DNA of 64,000 nucleotides. Source: Planctomycetota bacterium (lineage in GTDB: Bacteria > Planctomycetota > Phycisphaerae > Phycisphaerales > SM1A02). The notes under the pieces were generated by a model, which was not told the origin of the DNA, did not search any database, and saw only the letters and a list, made by a program, of their open reading frames with translations. Positions 7,268 to 15,770 of the stretch are shown here, piece by piece. Location of the stretch: positions 310,001 through 374,000 of the forward strand of contig JACZRS010000002.1 in NCBI GenBank assembly GCA_022574595.1, written 5' to 3'. Position 1 is the first letter of the stretch; each line of letters starts with the position of its first letter. Position numbers and translations under genes: made by a program.

Positions 7268-8601
7268 TTCACCAATCCCCAAATTATTGCAAGAAGCACA
7301 ATGAATATTATCACTACAACCAATGCAACTAATATTATCACACGATCCTGTGCCTTGGCTTTTTTAACTGCTTCGGCATAAGGAATACGCGAAAAACTGA
7401 TCATGTTATATAGCGGTAAATACCACTGCGGAAAGAGTTTGTGTAAAATTCGCTCGCCCTTCTTTTTCATACGAAACACAGGCGATGCTGCTCTATCGCG
7501 CATTTCCATGAAATTAGATAGCGCCAAATCACGGATGGCATCTGCGTTTTCTTTTCGCCTCTTGTAATAAGATGAAAATATTTGCTCCCAATTGCCGCTA
7601 TGTACTTTGATACACTCCATTAGTGCTGCACAATCTTCAAAACCTGCGTTAATACCCTGGCCATAGAACGGCACAATCGCATGGGCGGAATCGCCAATAA
7701 GCACAACTTTACTCTTGTAATACCAAGGCCCACAACGAATCGTCATAAGCGAACTCGTAGGATTGGCTTGATAATCCTCGACTAAAGTAGGCATCAAAGC
7801 AGCTGCATCGGGAAAATGCTCTTGGAAAAACGGCTGAATGTCCGCTTCCTTTTTAATAGTCTCGAAACTATTTTCCCCTTCAAACGGCCAAAACAATGTA
7901 CAGGTAAATGTGCGATCCTTATTTGGTAAAGCGATCATCATATACCCACCACGCGGCCAAATGTGCAGTGCATTCGGTTCCATGGCAAACTCTCCAGCTT
8001 TCGTCGGCGGTATACAAAGCTCCTTAAATCCATGCGCAAGATATAGTTGATCGTAATCAAAGCGTTCCACAAATCTCATATTGTCGCGTACAGCTGAATA
8101 AGCTCCGTCAGCACCTATGACAATATCACCTTCCACCCATGTGATTTCGTTTGTCTTTGTATTAAGCAGCTTCACCGCAGGCTTATCAAGATCAACGTCC
8201 ACACAGCGCTGATCAAAGTGATGTGTTACGTTGGGAAGCTTATCCGCAGCATCAAACATTGTGATATTAAGCCCGCCACGCGAAACGGAATTAATCGCAT
8301 CATTAGGATTCTTACTGTAAGGTTGATAGCTAAGCTGACCGGTGGGTGAATGAATCGCTCGGCCGCGCATGGCAATCGCATCGTTGAGAACTATTTGGTC
8401 CAAACCCGCAAGCTTTAAGCCATAAATTGCCCGATCAGAAATCGCAAGGTTAATCGACCGCCCACCTAACGCACCTGTTAATCGCGGATCAGCTAATCGT
8501 TCATAGACCACAACCTCAAACCCCGCCTGCCCAAGCAGACAAGCCTGCAAAGCTCCAGCCAGCCCACCCCCAACAATAATGATGCGTTGGTTCTTTTTCA
8601 T
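7264..8601 (-). CDS. kmo: Kynurenine 3-monooxygenase
   Basis: FAD- and NADPH-dependent hydroxylase making 3-hydroxykynurenine. FAD-binding GGGLAGALQACLLGQAGF at the N-terminus, DIVIGADGAYSAVR in the middle, and the second FAD motif VVLIGDSAHAIVPFYGQGIN. A hydrophobic C-terminal anchor (residues about 420-443, ILVALVVVIIFIVLLAII) suggests membrane attachment, as in eukaryotic and Bacteroidetes enzymes. About 445 residues from ATG 8601. The mobile element ends only about 5 nt before this start and no Shine-Dalgarno is visible, so the original leader has been replaced. Overlaps kynB by 4 nt. Confidence 0.92.
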   Translation of the reverse strand: MKKNQRIIIVGGGLAGALQACLLGQAGFEVVVYERLADPRLTGALGGRSINLAISDRAIYGLKLAGLDQIVLNDAIAMRGRAIHSPTGQLSYQPYSKNPNDAINSVSRGGLNITMFDAADKLPNVTHHFDQRCVDVDLDKPAVKLLNTKTNEITWVEGDIVIGADGAYSAVRDNMRFVERFDYDQLYLAHGFKELCIPPTKAGEFAMEPNALHIWPRGGYMMIALPNKDRTFTCTLFWPFEGENSFETIKKEADIQPFFQEHFPDAAALMPTLVEDYQANPTSSLMTIRCGPWYYKSKVVLIGDSAHAIVPFYGQGINAGFEDCAALMECIKVHSGNWEQIFSSYYKRRKENADAIRDLALSNFMEMRDRAASPVFRMKKKGERILHKLFPQWYLPLYNMISFSRIPYAEAVKKAKAQDRVIILVALVVVIIFIVLLAIIWGLVK

Positions 8602-8606
8602 TAAGA

Positions 8607-9157
8607 ATTTTAAAACACGGAGGGCCACGGAGGGCCACGGAGTAAGAAAAGAGAGATAGGAGAGGTAGAAGCAGAGAGGAAGAGGAAGATTTATGAGAGG
8701 GTTAAGAATTTTATTTTTGAGAGTAGATTATATAACATGGCGTGTTATGCCGTTTGTTAGTTTAACTACATTGAAATTTATTAATAGTCCTACCATTTTG
8801 TTAGCTAGTTTTAGATAGGGCATTAGCTGAGCTTCATGCACTGGTAATACCTTTTCTACAGCTTTGAGTTCAACAATCATCATAACGAATCGGCACATCA
8901 ACCTGCTTCTGTACCCTCAATCCTCTCTCAGAAATCTCATGAGCTAAGCAAACTTCATAAACAGACTCCAACTCCCGATGCACCTTATCAGCAGCCCCAA
9001 TAATCAACTCAGTGATCTTCTCACAAACCAACATAAACTCTTCTCATACAAAAAAACCAATCTTTTCTTCCTCTTCCCCTTTCTTCCTCTTCCCCTCTCT
9101 TAATTCTTCCTCTCTCCTCTCCCTCCGTGGCCCTCCGTGGCCCTCCGTGTTTCAAAT
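8607..9157. mobile_element. Decayed GxxExxY inverted-repeat element
   Basis: Second copy of the unit at 6020-6648, in the same orientation. Its ends are imperfect inverted repeats of about 35 bp (8607-8642 and 9123-9157), each with two to three tandem GGAGGGCCAC units. The left 260 bp closely match 6020-6290; the right part has diverged and contains small deletions. It separates kynU from kmo and has removed any close leader for kmo. Confidence 0.78.
8728..9034 (-). pseudogene. GxxExxY pseudogene
   Basis: Broken copy of the gene at 6141-6515. Aligned by eye, it has a 15-nt deletion between two GTTGG repeats that removes GPGLL, including the Gly of GxxExxY, and a 53-nt deletion between two TGATTGT repeats that removes the segment with the catalytic-type Asp and creates an immediate TGA stop. 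The 3' third, including the matching stop codon, remains nearly identical to the intact copy. Confidence 0.85.
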
Positions 9158-9173
9158 TCCCCTCTTCTGTGTT

Positions 9174-10481
9174 TCAACTCTTAGTTAAAATTTCAGCAAA
9201 TCGCCAAACCTCGTGAAAGGTATTGTACATAGGTGTTGGAGCAGCTCGAATAACGTTCGGCTCACGGAAATCACACACTACCCCAGCTACATTTAACGCT
9301 TCAAACCGCTCCTTAGGCTTATCAAGAACTAACAGTGATAGCTGACATCCCTGCGAATCAGGATCAGCGGGCGTAACAATCTCAAACGCCTCTGATCCTG
9401 CTTGTTCAATTAAATATCTCAAGTAACCAGTGAGCTTAATTGACTTAGCGCGCAGGTTGTCAATTCCAGCTTCATCAAACATCTCCAGCGATGCCCGCAG
9501 AGACGCCATCGTCAAAATTGGAGGATTACTTATCTGCCAACCATCCGCACCGGGCTGAGGCTTAAACGCGCGCTGCCTGTGCATCTGAAACCGCGTGTTT
9601 GGATCATCACCCCACCAACCTGCATACCTCAGCAATTCGGAGTTATTCCCATGTTTTTCATGAACAAAACAACCAGCAACTGCACCTGGGCCACTATTTA
9701 AATATTTATACGAACACCACACCGCGAAATCGACTTCCCAATCGTGCAATTTGGGCGCGATATTCCCCGCTCCATGCGCTAAATCAAAACCAACAACACA
9801 ACCTTTTTCGTTGGCCTTAGCAGTAATATGCCTTATATCAAACACTTGGCCTGTATAAAAGTTCGGACAGCCAAGCCACACCACTGCAATACTATCACCC
9901 TGCTCTTCTAATAGAGCATCAATATCTTCCTGCCTAATAATGTGTTCACCCTCGCGTGGTTTAATCTGCACTAAAGCAACATTGGGATCTAAGCCTCGTG
10001 ATCGCAAATGTGTAGAAACCGCATAAAGATCAGAGGGAAAGGCCGGCCACTCCATAACAATCTTGTATCGCGTTTCGGTCGGTTGATAGAAAGTCACCAA
10101 CATCAAATGCAAATTCACCGTAAGACTGTTCATCATCACAACTTCACGAGCGCCTGGCTTTGCACCGACTAATCGCGCGCCCGCTTCACGGAAGTTCTCG
10201 TGATAGGAATACCATGGCTTGCGCCCGCCAAGATGGGCTTTGACTGCTAGCTTCTGCCAATCCTCAATTTCCTGTTGAACATATTCGCTGGTTTTCTTAG
10301 GTTGAAGCCCCAGCGAGTTACCCGCAAAGTAAATCAAACGTTCTCCATCGGGGCCAGTTGGGCAATGAAACTGCTCACGCCACTTGGCTAGTGGATCGCT
10401 TGCATCAAGCATTAGTGCGAATTCTTCGGTAGCTTCAAATTGGTCAGCTTTGGTTGTTTCTGTAGATTCTGTTTGCATCAT
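9174..10481 (-). CDS. kynU: Kynureninase
   Basis: PLP-dependent hydrolase that cleaves 3-hydroxykynurenine or kynurenine to 3-hydroxyanthranilate or anthranilate plus alanine. 435 residues, the family length. Recognisable parts: [14 protein letters not shown] near the N-terminus, [28 protein letters not shown] with the PLP-facing Asp, and the Schiff-base Lys in [16 protein letters not shown]. Its ATG overlaps the ACMSD stop by 4 nt (ATGA), so the two are translated from one message. The transcript continues toward kmo through the decayed mobile element. Confidence 0.93.
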   Translation of the reverse strand: MMQTESTETTKADQFEATEEFALMLDASDPLAKWREQFHCPTGPDGERLIYFAGNSLGLQPKKTSEYVQQEIEDWQKLAVKAHLGGRKPWYSYHENFREAGARLVGAKPGAREVVMMNSLTVNLHLMLVTFYQPTETRYKIVMEWPAFPSDLYAVSTHLRSRGLDPNVALVQIKPREGEHIIRQEDIDALLEEQGDSIAVVWLGCPNFYTGQVFDIRHITAKANEKGCVVGFDLAHGAGNIAPKLHDWEVDFAVWCSYKYLNSGPGAVAGCFVHEKHGNNSELLRYAGWWGDDPNTRFQMHRQRAFKPQPGADGWQISNPPILTMASLRASLEMFDEAGIDNLRAKSIKLTGYLRYLIEQAGSEAFEIVTPADPDSQGCQLSLLVLDKPKERFEALNVAGVVCDFREPNVIRAAPTPMYNTFHEVWRFAEILTKS

Positions 10482-11509
10482 GCTTTGATCTTAGCAGCAT
10501 CAAGATCAAGAAACTCAATCGCGGTGCCAGATAATATTCGCTGCTTATCTTGCGTTGATAATTCTTCCAACTGATCAATCAGTTTTCCTGGACAATCTTC
10601 ACCCAACACAAATGGATAATCCGTCCCAAGGGCAAGCCGATCAGGCCCAAACAACTTTATTAAATACCTAAGTGCTTCCGCATCATGAACAAGCGTATCC
10701 AGATATATCCGATCCAAATATGAGCGGGGTTCGCGCATAGACTCAGCTCCAACAAGATCGGGACGCGTACGATAGCCGTGTTCAATTCTTCCAAGTGTAA
10801 ATGGGAACGCACCTCCGCCATGGGCGAATGCAATGCGAAGGTTGGGCAGGCGATCCAGAACTCCACCTAGAATTACCGAGCAAATTGCCAGAGCGGTTTC
10901 TGCGGGCATACCGACAAGCCAGGGCAGCCAATGCTTTTCCATACGGTCACGCCCCAGCATATCCCACGGGTGAACAAACACAGCTGCGTTGAGCTTTTCC
11001 GCTGCCTCTAGTATTTCAACAATAGATGGGTCATCGAGATTCTTACCATTGACGTGCGTGCCGATCTCGATGCCACAAAGCCCTAGCTCCTTAACACATC
11101 GCTCAAGTTCTTTGATTGCAAGCTTAGGCTCCTGCATAGGAATTGTTCCCAACCCTGCAAACCGCTTGGGATTATCCTGACAAACTCCCGCAATATGATC
11201 GTTAAGTAGTTGCGCAAGATCCAGCGCATCCGCAGGCTTGGCCCAATAGCTGAACATTACCGGCACAGTCGATAGCACCTGCACATTAACCCCATGCGCA
11301 TCACAATCACTAATCCGCTCAGCTTCGTCCCAACAGTTTGAATTGATCTCGCGTACACCCTCTCCATCAATTAACATTCGCGCGCAGGTTGGACAATAGT
11401 GATCAAGCTTGGCCCATCCACCATATCCATATTTTTCATGCAGGTCCGGCCAATCCCTTGGCAGGATGTGAGTATGAAGGTCAATTTTGAGTTCAGCTTG
11501 GCTGCGCAA
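10478..11509 (-). CDS. 2-amino-3-carboxymuconate-6-semialdehyde decarboxylase (ACMSD)
   Basis: Metal-dependent amidohydrolase-superfamily decarboxylase of 343 residues converting ACMS to 2-aminomuconate semialdehyde, which diverts carbon from quinolinate toward degradation. Metal ligands are visible: IDLHTHILP (HxH), [16 protein letters not shown], and Asp in [12 protein letters not shown]. The only convincing start is TTG 11509; homologues begin at the equivalent of KIDLHTH, so the N-terminus is short. First gene of the minus-strand kynurenine operon, overlapping kynU by 4 nt. No clear promoter was found in the 70 bp between it and the next minus-strand gene upstream. Confidence 0.9.
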   Translation of the reverse strand: MRSQAELKIDLHTHILPRDWPDLHEKYGYGGWAKLDHYCPTCARMLIDGEGVREINSNCWDEAERISDCDAHGVNVQVLSTVPVMFSYWAKPADALDLAQLLNDHIAGVCQDNPKRFAGLGTIPMQEPKLAIKELERCVKELGLCGIEIGTHVNGKNLDDPSIVEILEAAEKLNAAVFVHPWDMLGRDRMEKHWLPWLVGMPAETALAICSVILGGVLDRLPNLRIAFAHGGGAFPFTLGRIEHGYRTRPDLVGAESMREPRSYLDRIYLDTLVHDAEALRYLIKLFGPDRLALGTDYPFVLGEDCPGKLIDQLEELSTQDKQRILSGTAIEFLDLDAAKIKA

Positions 11510-11578
11510 GTTCAGGTAGTGTAGCAGAAATCTAGCAGGAATTGCAAAATCTCTTGTGCATGCAGTGTAAGTAACTCA

Positions 11579-12244
11579 TCAAGCTGTTTGTGGTTTCAAA
11601 ATTACTGATCTTCTCCAACCACATTCGGAGCAGCCACTTTTAAGATCTCCTCGCAGATCGTACCCGCAGATTAAGCAACGGCCGCGCAAGAAACGAATAT
11701 TTCGCCTACCAAGCCACCATAAACAGTAAAGCACTAACAGCGCCAATGCGTAAAGCCCGGTATTGATTACAAAGCCTGGCCAGACTGGACGTAACGGCAG
11801 AACTTCAATTGGTTTTATTTCACGAACAGCTCCAGTTCTTGAAATGACAATTTGCGTATCTTTTGCCTTTGAATCAAAAGGAATCGCCCATTGAAAATCG
11901 ATCTGAGACTTCAACAAATTTGCGCCGAAGTATTCGCGTCCCTCCATTGATCGTAAAGGCCAACCTGCCCTATGTAGGTGATAGAATTGCTTAGTAGGCT
12001 GCTTTCTTTGAATCACAACAACATCATGCTGACCACTACGAAGCACACGGTCGATCCAGAAGCCCTCCTCTATTAGTTGAGGATATCGTTCCTCTTGCTC
12101 AAACCGGTGCCTGCGATACGAAGCTGTCACAAGCGCATCAAATTTTGGCACACCCGAGAAGACACTACACACCCAAGCCACCGCAATATTTAACGAGGCC
12201 GCCAAGAGTACAATTATCAAAGCAAAATAGAGTAGCCCCTTCAT
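11579..12244 (-). CDS. Membrane protein with GWPLR motif and C-terminal zinc ribbon
   Basis: 221 residues, function unknown. An N-terminal membrane segment (residues 4-27), an extracytoplasmic region of about 120 residues containing HRAGWPLRSMEGREY, then LPLRPVWPGFVINT, a second membrane segment (about 157-177), and a cytoplasmic zinc ribbon CLICGYDLRG...CSECGW near the C-terminus. The same architecture and motifs appear in the protein at 36683-37651, so they are paralogues. Zinc ribbons with CGYDLRG are common in Planctomycetes. It lies upstream of ACMSD on the same strand, but nothing ties it to kynurenine metabolism. Confidence 0.75.
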   Translation of the reverse strand: MKGLLYFALIIVLLAASLNIAVAWVCSVFSGVPKFDALVTASYRRHRFEQEERYPQLIEEGFWIDRVLRSGQHDVVVIQRKQPTKQFYHLHRAGWPLRSMEGREYFGANLLKSQIDFQWAIPFDSKAKDTQIVISRTGAVREIKPIEVLPLRPVWPGFVINTGLYALALLVLYCLWWLGRRNIRFLRGRCLICGYDLRGDLKSGCSECGWRRSVILKPQTA

Positions 12245-12295
12245 AACATGAGAATACCCATATCAAGACTCCTGTGCTGATTTGTTAACGAAAGA

Positions 12296-12432
12296 GCGAG
12301 CTCCCGATTCCATCGGGATGCCATCCCGATTCACGTGGGTAATGAAGAAAACGGCGTATTTTGCAATTTGTCTCGCGCAGTAAACGGCTAATTGCCATTG
12401 GACAAGAACCAGGCTGACACAGCCCGGCTCAC
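12296..12432. repeat. Hairpin-ended 130-bp repeat, copy 1 (diverged)
   Basis: Most diverged of three related copies (others 14395-14524 and 15627-15757). Shares TTCACGTGGGTA near the left end, TTTGCAAT in the middle and the right-end hairpin CCAGGCTGACACAGCCCGG. Its left hairpin is replaced by a different palindrome (CCCGATtccATCGGG, then ATCCCGAT). It fills most of the 304-bp gap between 12244 and 12549; the rest of that gap holds the promoter of the regulator. Confidence 0.7.
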
Positions 12433-12493
12433 AGTTCGCTCATAACAATTGATTCAGGTCAAATAAAAAAATCCTTGCATACCCAAGTGCCCC

Positions 12494-12522
12494 TTGACTT
12501 TCATCTGTTGGTACGGTATATT
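12494..12522 (+). promoter_or_regulatory. Sigma-70 type promoter of the GbsR/MarR-family gene
   Basis: TTGACT (12494-12499), a 17-bp spacer and TATATT (12517-12522), close to the housekeeping consensus. The predicted start of transcription is near 12529, about 20 nt before the ATG, leaving room for GGAGA at 12540-12544. Confidence 0.65.
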
Positions 12523-12536
12523 CTGTAATAACAGAA
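12521..12536. promoter_or_regulatory. Candidate operator, palindrome TTCTGT-N4-ACAGAA
   Basis: A perfect 6-bp inverted repeat with a 4-bp spacer overlaps the -10 box and the predicted transcription start of the regulator gene. This is the position expected for self-repression by a winged-helix MarR/GbsR dimer. The link to the regulator is inference from position. Confidence 0.5.
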
Positions 12537-12548
12537 ATTGGAGAACAC

Positions 12549-13085
12549 ATGGCCACTCTATCGCCCGCAGCTGAAAAATTCATCCTCCACTGGGGGGAAA
12601 TGGGGCCTAAATGGGGCATAAACCGCTCTGTAGCACAGATTCATGCGTTACTCTACCTCGCTAAAGAGCCTGAAACTGCTGAGGATATTGCGGAAACGCT
12701 GGGGCTAGCGCGATCCAATGTTTCCACCAGCCTAAAAGAATTGCAAGGCTGGGGTATCATTCGGCTGGTACATGTCATGGGTGATCGCCGTGACCATTTT
12801 GAGTCGCTAGCTGATGTGTGGGAGATGTTTCAGATCGTCATGGATGAGCGAAAACGCAGAGAGATCGACCCCACTATGAAGCTTCTGCGCGAATGTCTTA
12901 CGGATATCAAGCACGATTCCAAAGCACCAGACCACCTGGAAACCAGACTCAATGCCATGCTGGTTTTTTTCGAGACCATGAGCTCCTGGTACACGCAAAT
13001 TCGACTCTTGCCACAAGGAGCAGTCGTGAAATTCGTCAAGATGGGATCAAAGGTTGGGAAGTTGCTTGGAGTAAAGGCCGGGTAG
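12549..13085 (+). CDS. GbsR/MarR-family transcriptional regulator
   Basis: 178 residues. GbsR-like start (AAEKFILHWGEMGPKWGINRSVAQIHALLYL), a winged helix-turn-helix (AEDIAETLGLARSNVSTSLKELQGWGIIRLVHVMGDRRDHFES), then helices for dimerisation. GbsR was defined as a choline-sensing repressor, but the subfamily is broad and the ligand here cannot be read. GGAGA at 12540-12544 supports ATG 12549. A promoter with an overlapping palindrome directly upstream suggests autoregulation, and it likely controls the two genes that follow on the same strand. Confidence 0.85.
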   Translation: MATLSPAAEKFILHWGEMGPKWGINRSVAQIHALLYLAKEPETAEDIAETLGLARSNVSTSLKELQGWGIIRLVHVMGDRRDHFESLADVWEMFQIVMDERKRREIDPTMKLLRECLTDIKHDSKAPDHLETRLNAMLVFFETMSSWYTQIRLLPQGAVVKFVKMGSKVGKLLGVKAG

Positions 13086-13136
13086 GGTGGATGTCTCTTT
13101 CCTTGTTCTTGAGCGTTACTTTTCTTGAAGTTAGAT

Positions 13137-13592
13137 ATGACCAAATCACACAACAATCCAACGCAAGGCTACGGCTGGCTGTTTTATGATGAACACTGCC
13201 CAAGATGTTCACGCTGGGTAGGTCGCTTTAAGAAAGTGCTGCTGCGCAAGCATATATTGACCGCACCGCTGCAACGTGGTTGGGTGCAAGAGCGCCTGGA
13301 GCTTGATGCTGATGATGCATTTACGGAGATGCGCGTTCTCACCGCTAGCGGCAAAGTGTTGGGCGGGGCGAGCGCAATGGTGTACTTGGCTGAGCGTATA
13401 TGGTTCGCGAAGCCGCTAGCGGCGATAGCCAAACTTCCAGGAGTGATGGGGCAATTGGATCGGCTGTATGGTTACATAGCTCATCATAGAAATTGCCAAT
13501 CTACAAACTGCAAGGTAGCGAAACCGCAAAGTAAACATTCGACCAGCAAGCTTCGATCGGAGCCAAGACATGAAGCTGATCGAGCCGCCTAG
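13137..13592 (+). CDS. DCC-family (DUF393) thiol-disulfide oxidoreductase-like protein
   Basis: About 151 residues. DUF393 proteins have a thioredoxin-like motif near the N-terminus; here it reads GWLFYDEHCPRCSRWVGRF, keeping CxxC with a changed preceding residue. The middle (MRVLTASGKVLGGASAMVYLAERIWFAKPLAAIAKLPGV) matches the family pattern. The terminal 40 residues are charged and not conserved. ATG 13137 is preferred over 13125 because it has a cleaner N-terminus. It overlaps the next gene by 23 nt. Role unknown. Confidence 0.8.
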   Translation: MTKSHNNPTQGYGWLFYDEHCPRCSRWVGRFKKVLLRKHILTAPLQRGWVQERLELDADDAFTEMRVLTASGKVLGGASAMVYLAERIWFAKPLAAIAKLPGVMGQLDRLYGYIAHHRNCQSTNCKVAKPQSKHSTSKLRSEPRHEADRAA

Positions 13593-14364
13593 ACCGCGCG
13601 TTTGCCAATCGTTGTCTGCGAATGCTCAGCAGCGCTTCAAGCGAATCGAAGGCTGGCCGCTATTTTTTTGCGATTGGGATCGAGCGCTTTTCATGCACTT
13701 TGAAGTTGATCCGGATATATTGCAACCACAAATTCCTTTTGAATTGGATCTATATCGCGGTAAAGCGATTGTTTCACTCGTTGCGTTTACCATGCGCAAT
13801 TTGCGTTTATCAATCGGCGGAAGATTCAGCGCATTTCTAACAGCACCGGTAGCAACACATCCGCTGCTGAATGTTAGAACATATATTCGCCATCAAGACC
13901 AAGCGGGGATTTATTTCATGACCGAATGGATCCCAAATCGATTAAGCATACTAATCGGCCCAAGAACCTACGGCCTCCCCTACCGCTACGGCAAACTAAA
14001 TTACCAACACAATCACGAAAACGGCAACCTCCTTGGAGCAGTTACCCCCGGAAATAATACTGGCAGGTTTGCCTATGAAGCAACAATTGAAACAAACACA
14101 ACTTTCAAACCTTGCGCTACCGGAACACTAAGTCATTTCCTACTAGAGCGCTACACCGCATTCACAAAATGGCATAAACAAGCAAGATTATTCCGCATAT
14201 GGCACCAGCCATGGCTACAAACCCAGTTAAATGTAACAATCACAGATGACAGCGCGCTAAAAGCCAGCGGAACCTGGTACCAAGCATCACGGCTAGTAGG
14301 GGCAAACTATTCACCAGGCGTAAAAAAAGTATGGATGGCCCGCCCGCGAAGAGTGCGAACATAA
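13570..14364 (+). CDS. DUF2071 (YqjF-like) protein
   Basis: 264 residues. DUF2071 features: WPLFFCDWDRALFMHFEVDPDILQPQIP, LDLYRGKAIVSLVAFTMRNLRL, NVRTYIRHQDQAGIYFMTEW, GLPYRYGKLNY, and a final ANYSPGVKKVWMARPRRV. The family is widespread and uncharacterised. The overlap with the DCC gene and the shared regulator upstream indicate a three-gene operon. Codon use drifts toward A-ending codons in the second half without affecting the frame. Confidence 0.85.
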   Translation: MKLIEPPRPRVCQSLSANAQQRFKRIEGWPLFFCDWDRALFMHFEVDPDILQPQIPFELDLYRGKAIVSLVAFTMRNLRLSIGGRFSAFLTAPVATHPLLNVRTYIRHQDQAGIYFMTEWIPNRLSILIGPRTYGLPYRYGKLNYQHNHENGNLLGAVTPGNNTGRFAYEATIETNTTFKPCATGTLSHFLLERYTAFTKWHKQARLFRIWHQPWLQTQLNVTITDDSALKASGTWYQASRLVGANYSPGVKKVWMARPRRVRT

Positions 14365-14394
14365 CTTAAAGTAAGTCCGTGTGACAACAACTAA

Positions 14395-14524
14395 GCGAGC
14401 CGGGGCGTGTCGCCCCGGTTCACGTGGGTATTGAAAAATATAGCGCACTTTGCAATATGTTTTTTTGAGCAGCAAGCACTTAATTTACTGCGAACGCGAA
14501 CCGGGTTGACACAACCCGGCTCGC
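14395..14524. repeat. Hairpin-ended 130-bp repeat, copy 2
   Basis: Left end is a hairpin CCGGGGCG-tgt-CGCCCCGG; right end is CCGGGTTG-aca-CAACCCGG. The two ends are also inverted repeats of each other (GCGAGCCGGG ... CCCGGCTCGC). Copy 3 at 15627-15757 is nearly identical and in direct orientation. The rest of the gap to 14787 contains one more palindrome (14590-14606) and no gene that I can support. Confidence 0.82.
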
Positions 14525-14589
14525 GGTGGTGTGTGTTTTTATATTTCAGCAGATTAACGAAACTACGGGGCCTGTCTCTCAACAGTGGA

Positions 14590-14606
14590 ACGGGCGTCTC
14601 GCCCGT
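14590..14606. repeat. Palindromic repeat ACGGGCG-tct-CGCCCGT
   Basis: Single copy of the hairpin that forms both arms of the element at 2145-2212. Confidence 0.65.
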
Positions 14607-14787
14607 ACGAAATCCAAAGCCGCACGGCCGAGGCATTCTTACCATTATATAGCCACACCTAAACGAGCCCGTGCACTCTGGCATTAGAATAACTATCGTA
14701 ACATTGTTTTCCATTCTGCTTGGCTTGGACACGCTATACTGATTTGTTCAATTATTTATTCGTCATGCGTGAGAGGTAAATATTCTA

Positions 14788-15543
14788 ATGGTGGAACCGA
14801 AGATTAAATCATTTCCAGCAGACGTAGCTAGCAAGCTCAAGACCTACGTCTACAGGCTCATTGACCCGCGAAATGGTGAAACTTTCTATGTTGGAAAGGG
14901 GAAGGACAATCGCATATTTTCCCACATCCTCGCTAAGAAACATTTGGATGAAGGCGATGATCTGGACAATAAGATCAAACGTATACACGAGATTTGCCTA
15001 GCGGGATTCGAAGTCGCGCATGTTATTCACCGTCATGGGATGGACAGCGAAACTGCCATAGAGGTGGAGGCTGCACTTATTGATGCGTATCCAGGGCTTA
15101 CTAACATCGCTGGTGGTACAGGAAGTAGTGACTACGGGGTTATGCATGCTGATGAAATAATAAAGCGATATGCAGCAGAGCCAGCCGTGTTCAAGCACAA
15201 AGTCTTACTGATTAATGTCAACAGAAGCGCAACCGAGCGATCCTTATACGATGCAACTCGTTACGCGTGGAAGATCAGTAGGTCAAAGGCCAAGCAAGCT
15301 GAAGTCATCCTCGCCACCATCAAAGGCATGATAGTTGGATCGTTTATCGCAGAAGAATGGTTAGAGGCGACGGAGGCAAACTTCCCAGGTCGCGCGGAGG
15401 GCGGCGGTCTACCAGGCCGATTTGGTTTCGTTGGTGAGGAGGCACCCGACGACATAAAGAGCCTCTACGTTGGTAAGCGTGTTCCTGATGAATACCGAAA
15501 AAAAGGTGCTGCGAATCCGATTAAGTACACTTGGGACAAATAG
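14788..15543 (+). CDS. GIY-YIG nuclease-family protein (LEM-3-like domain)
   Basis: 251 residues. GIY-YIG signature in YVYRLIDPRNGETFYVGKGKDNR (residues about 20-42), with YVYRL as the GIY part and FYVGKG as the YIG part, a downstream Arg/His-containing helix, and Glu in AIEVEAALIDAYPGLTNIAGG, like the prokaryotic proteins related to the LEM-3/Ankle1 nuclease domain. The C-terminal half has no recognisable domain, though VGKRVPDEYRKKGAANPIKY resembles small-molecule-binding EVE/DUF-type tails only weakly. A GAGAGG motif precedes ATG. It is bracketed by direct 130-bp repeats, which suggests it is an accessory insert. Confidence 0.8.
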   Translation: MVEPKIKSFPADVASKLKTYVYRLIDPRNGETFYVGKGKDNRIFSHILAKKHLDEGDDLDNKIKRIHEICLAGFEVAHVIHRHGMDSETAIEVEAALIDAYPGLTNIAGGTGSSDYGVMHADEIIKRYAAEPAVFKHKVLLINVNRSATERSLYDATRYAWKISRSKAKQAEVILATIKGMIVGSFIAEEWLEATEANFPGRAEGGGLPGRFGFVGEEAPDDIKSLYVGKRVPDEYRKKGAANPIKYTWDK

Positions 15544-15626
15544 AAAACCGTATGCGTAAAAAGCATCAGGCTTGCCATGTAAAAAGCTATTCATTGCGTG
15601 AGAGTATCGCCTGCAATTCCCACCTA

Positions 15627-15757
15627 GCGAGCCGGGGGCGTGTCGCCCCGGTTCACGTGCGTATTGAAAAATATAGCGCACTTTGCAATATGTATTTTTG
15701 AGCAGCAAGCAGTCAATTTACTGCGGACGTGAACCGGGTTGACACAACCCGGCTCGC
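15627..15757. repeat. Hairpin-ended 130-bp repeat, copy 3
   Basis: Near-identical to copy 2 and in the same orientation, 1.2 kb downstream. Left hairpin has one extra G; right hairpin CCGGGTTG-aca-CAACCCGG is unchanged. Lies 13 bp from the end of the convergent dioxygenase gene. Confidence 0.82.
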
Positions 15758-15770
15758 AATGTGTTATCCC

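Noticed and set aside
7268-7282. Upstream TTG start for KynB
   Set aside because: Adds five residues not seen in the usual KynB N-terminus; GTG 7267 forms the common 4-nt overlap with kmo.
12296-15757. The repeats as a CRISPR array
   Set aside because: Only three long copies at irregular distances with genes between them and no cas genes.
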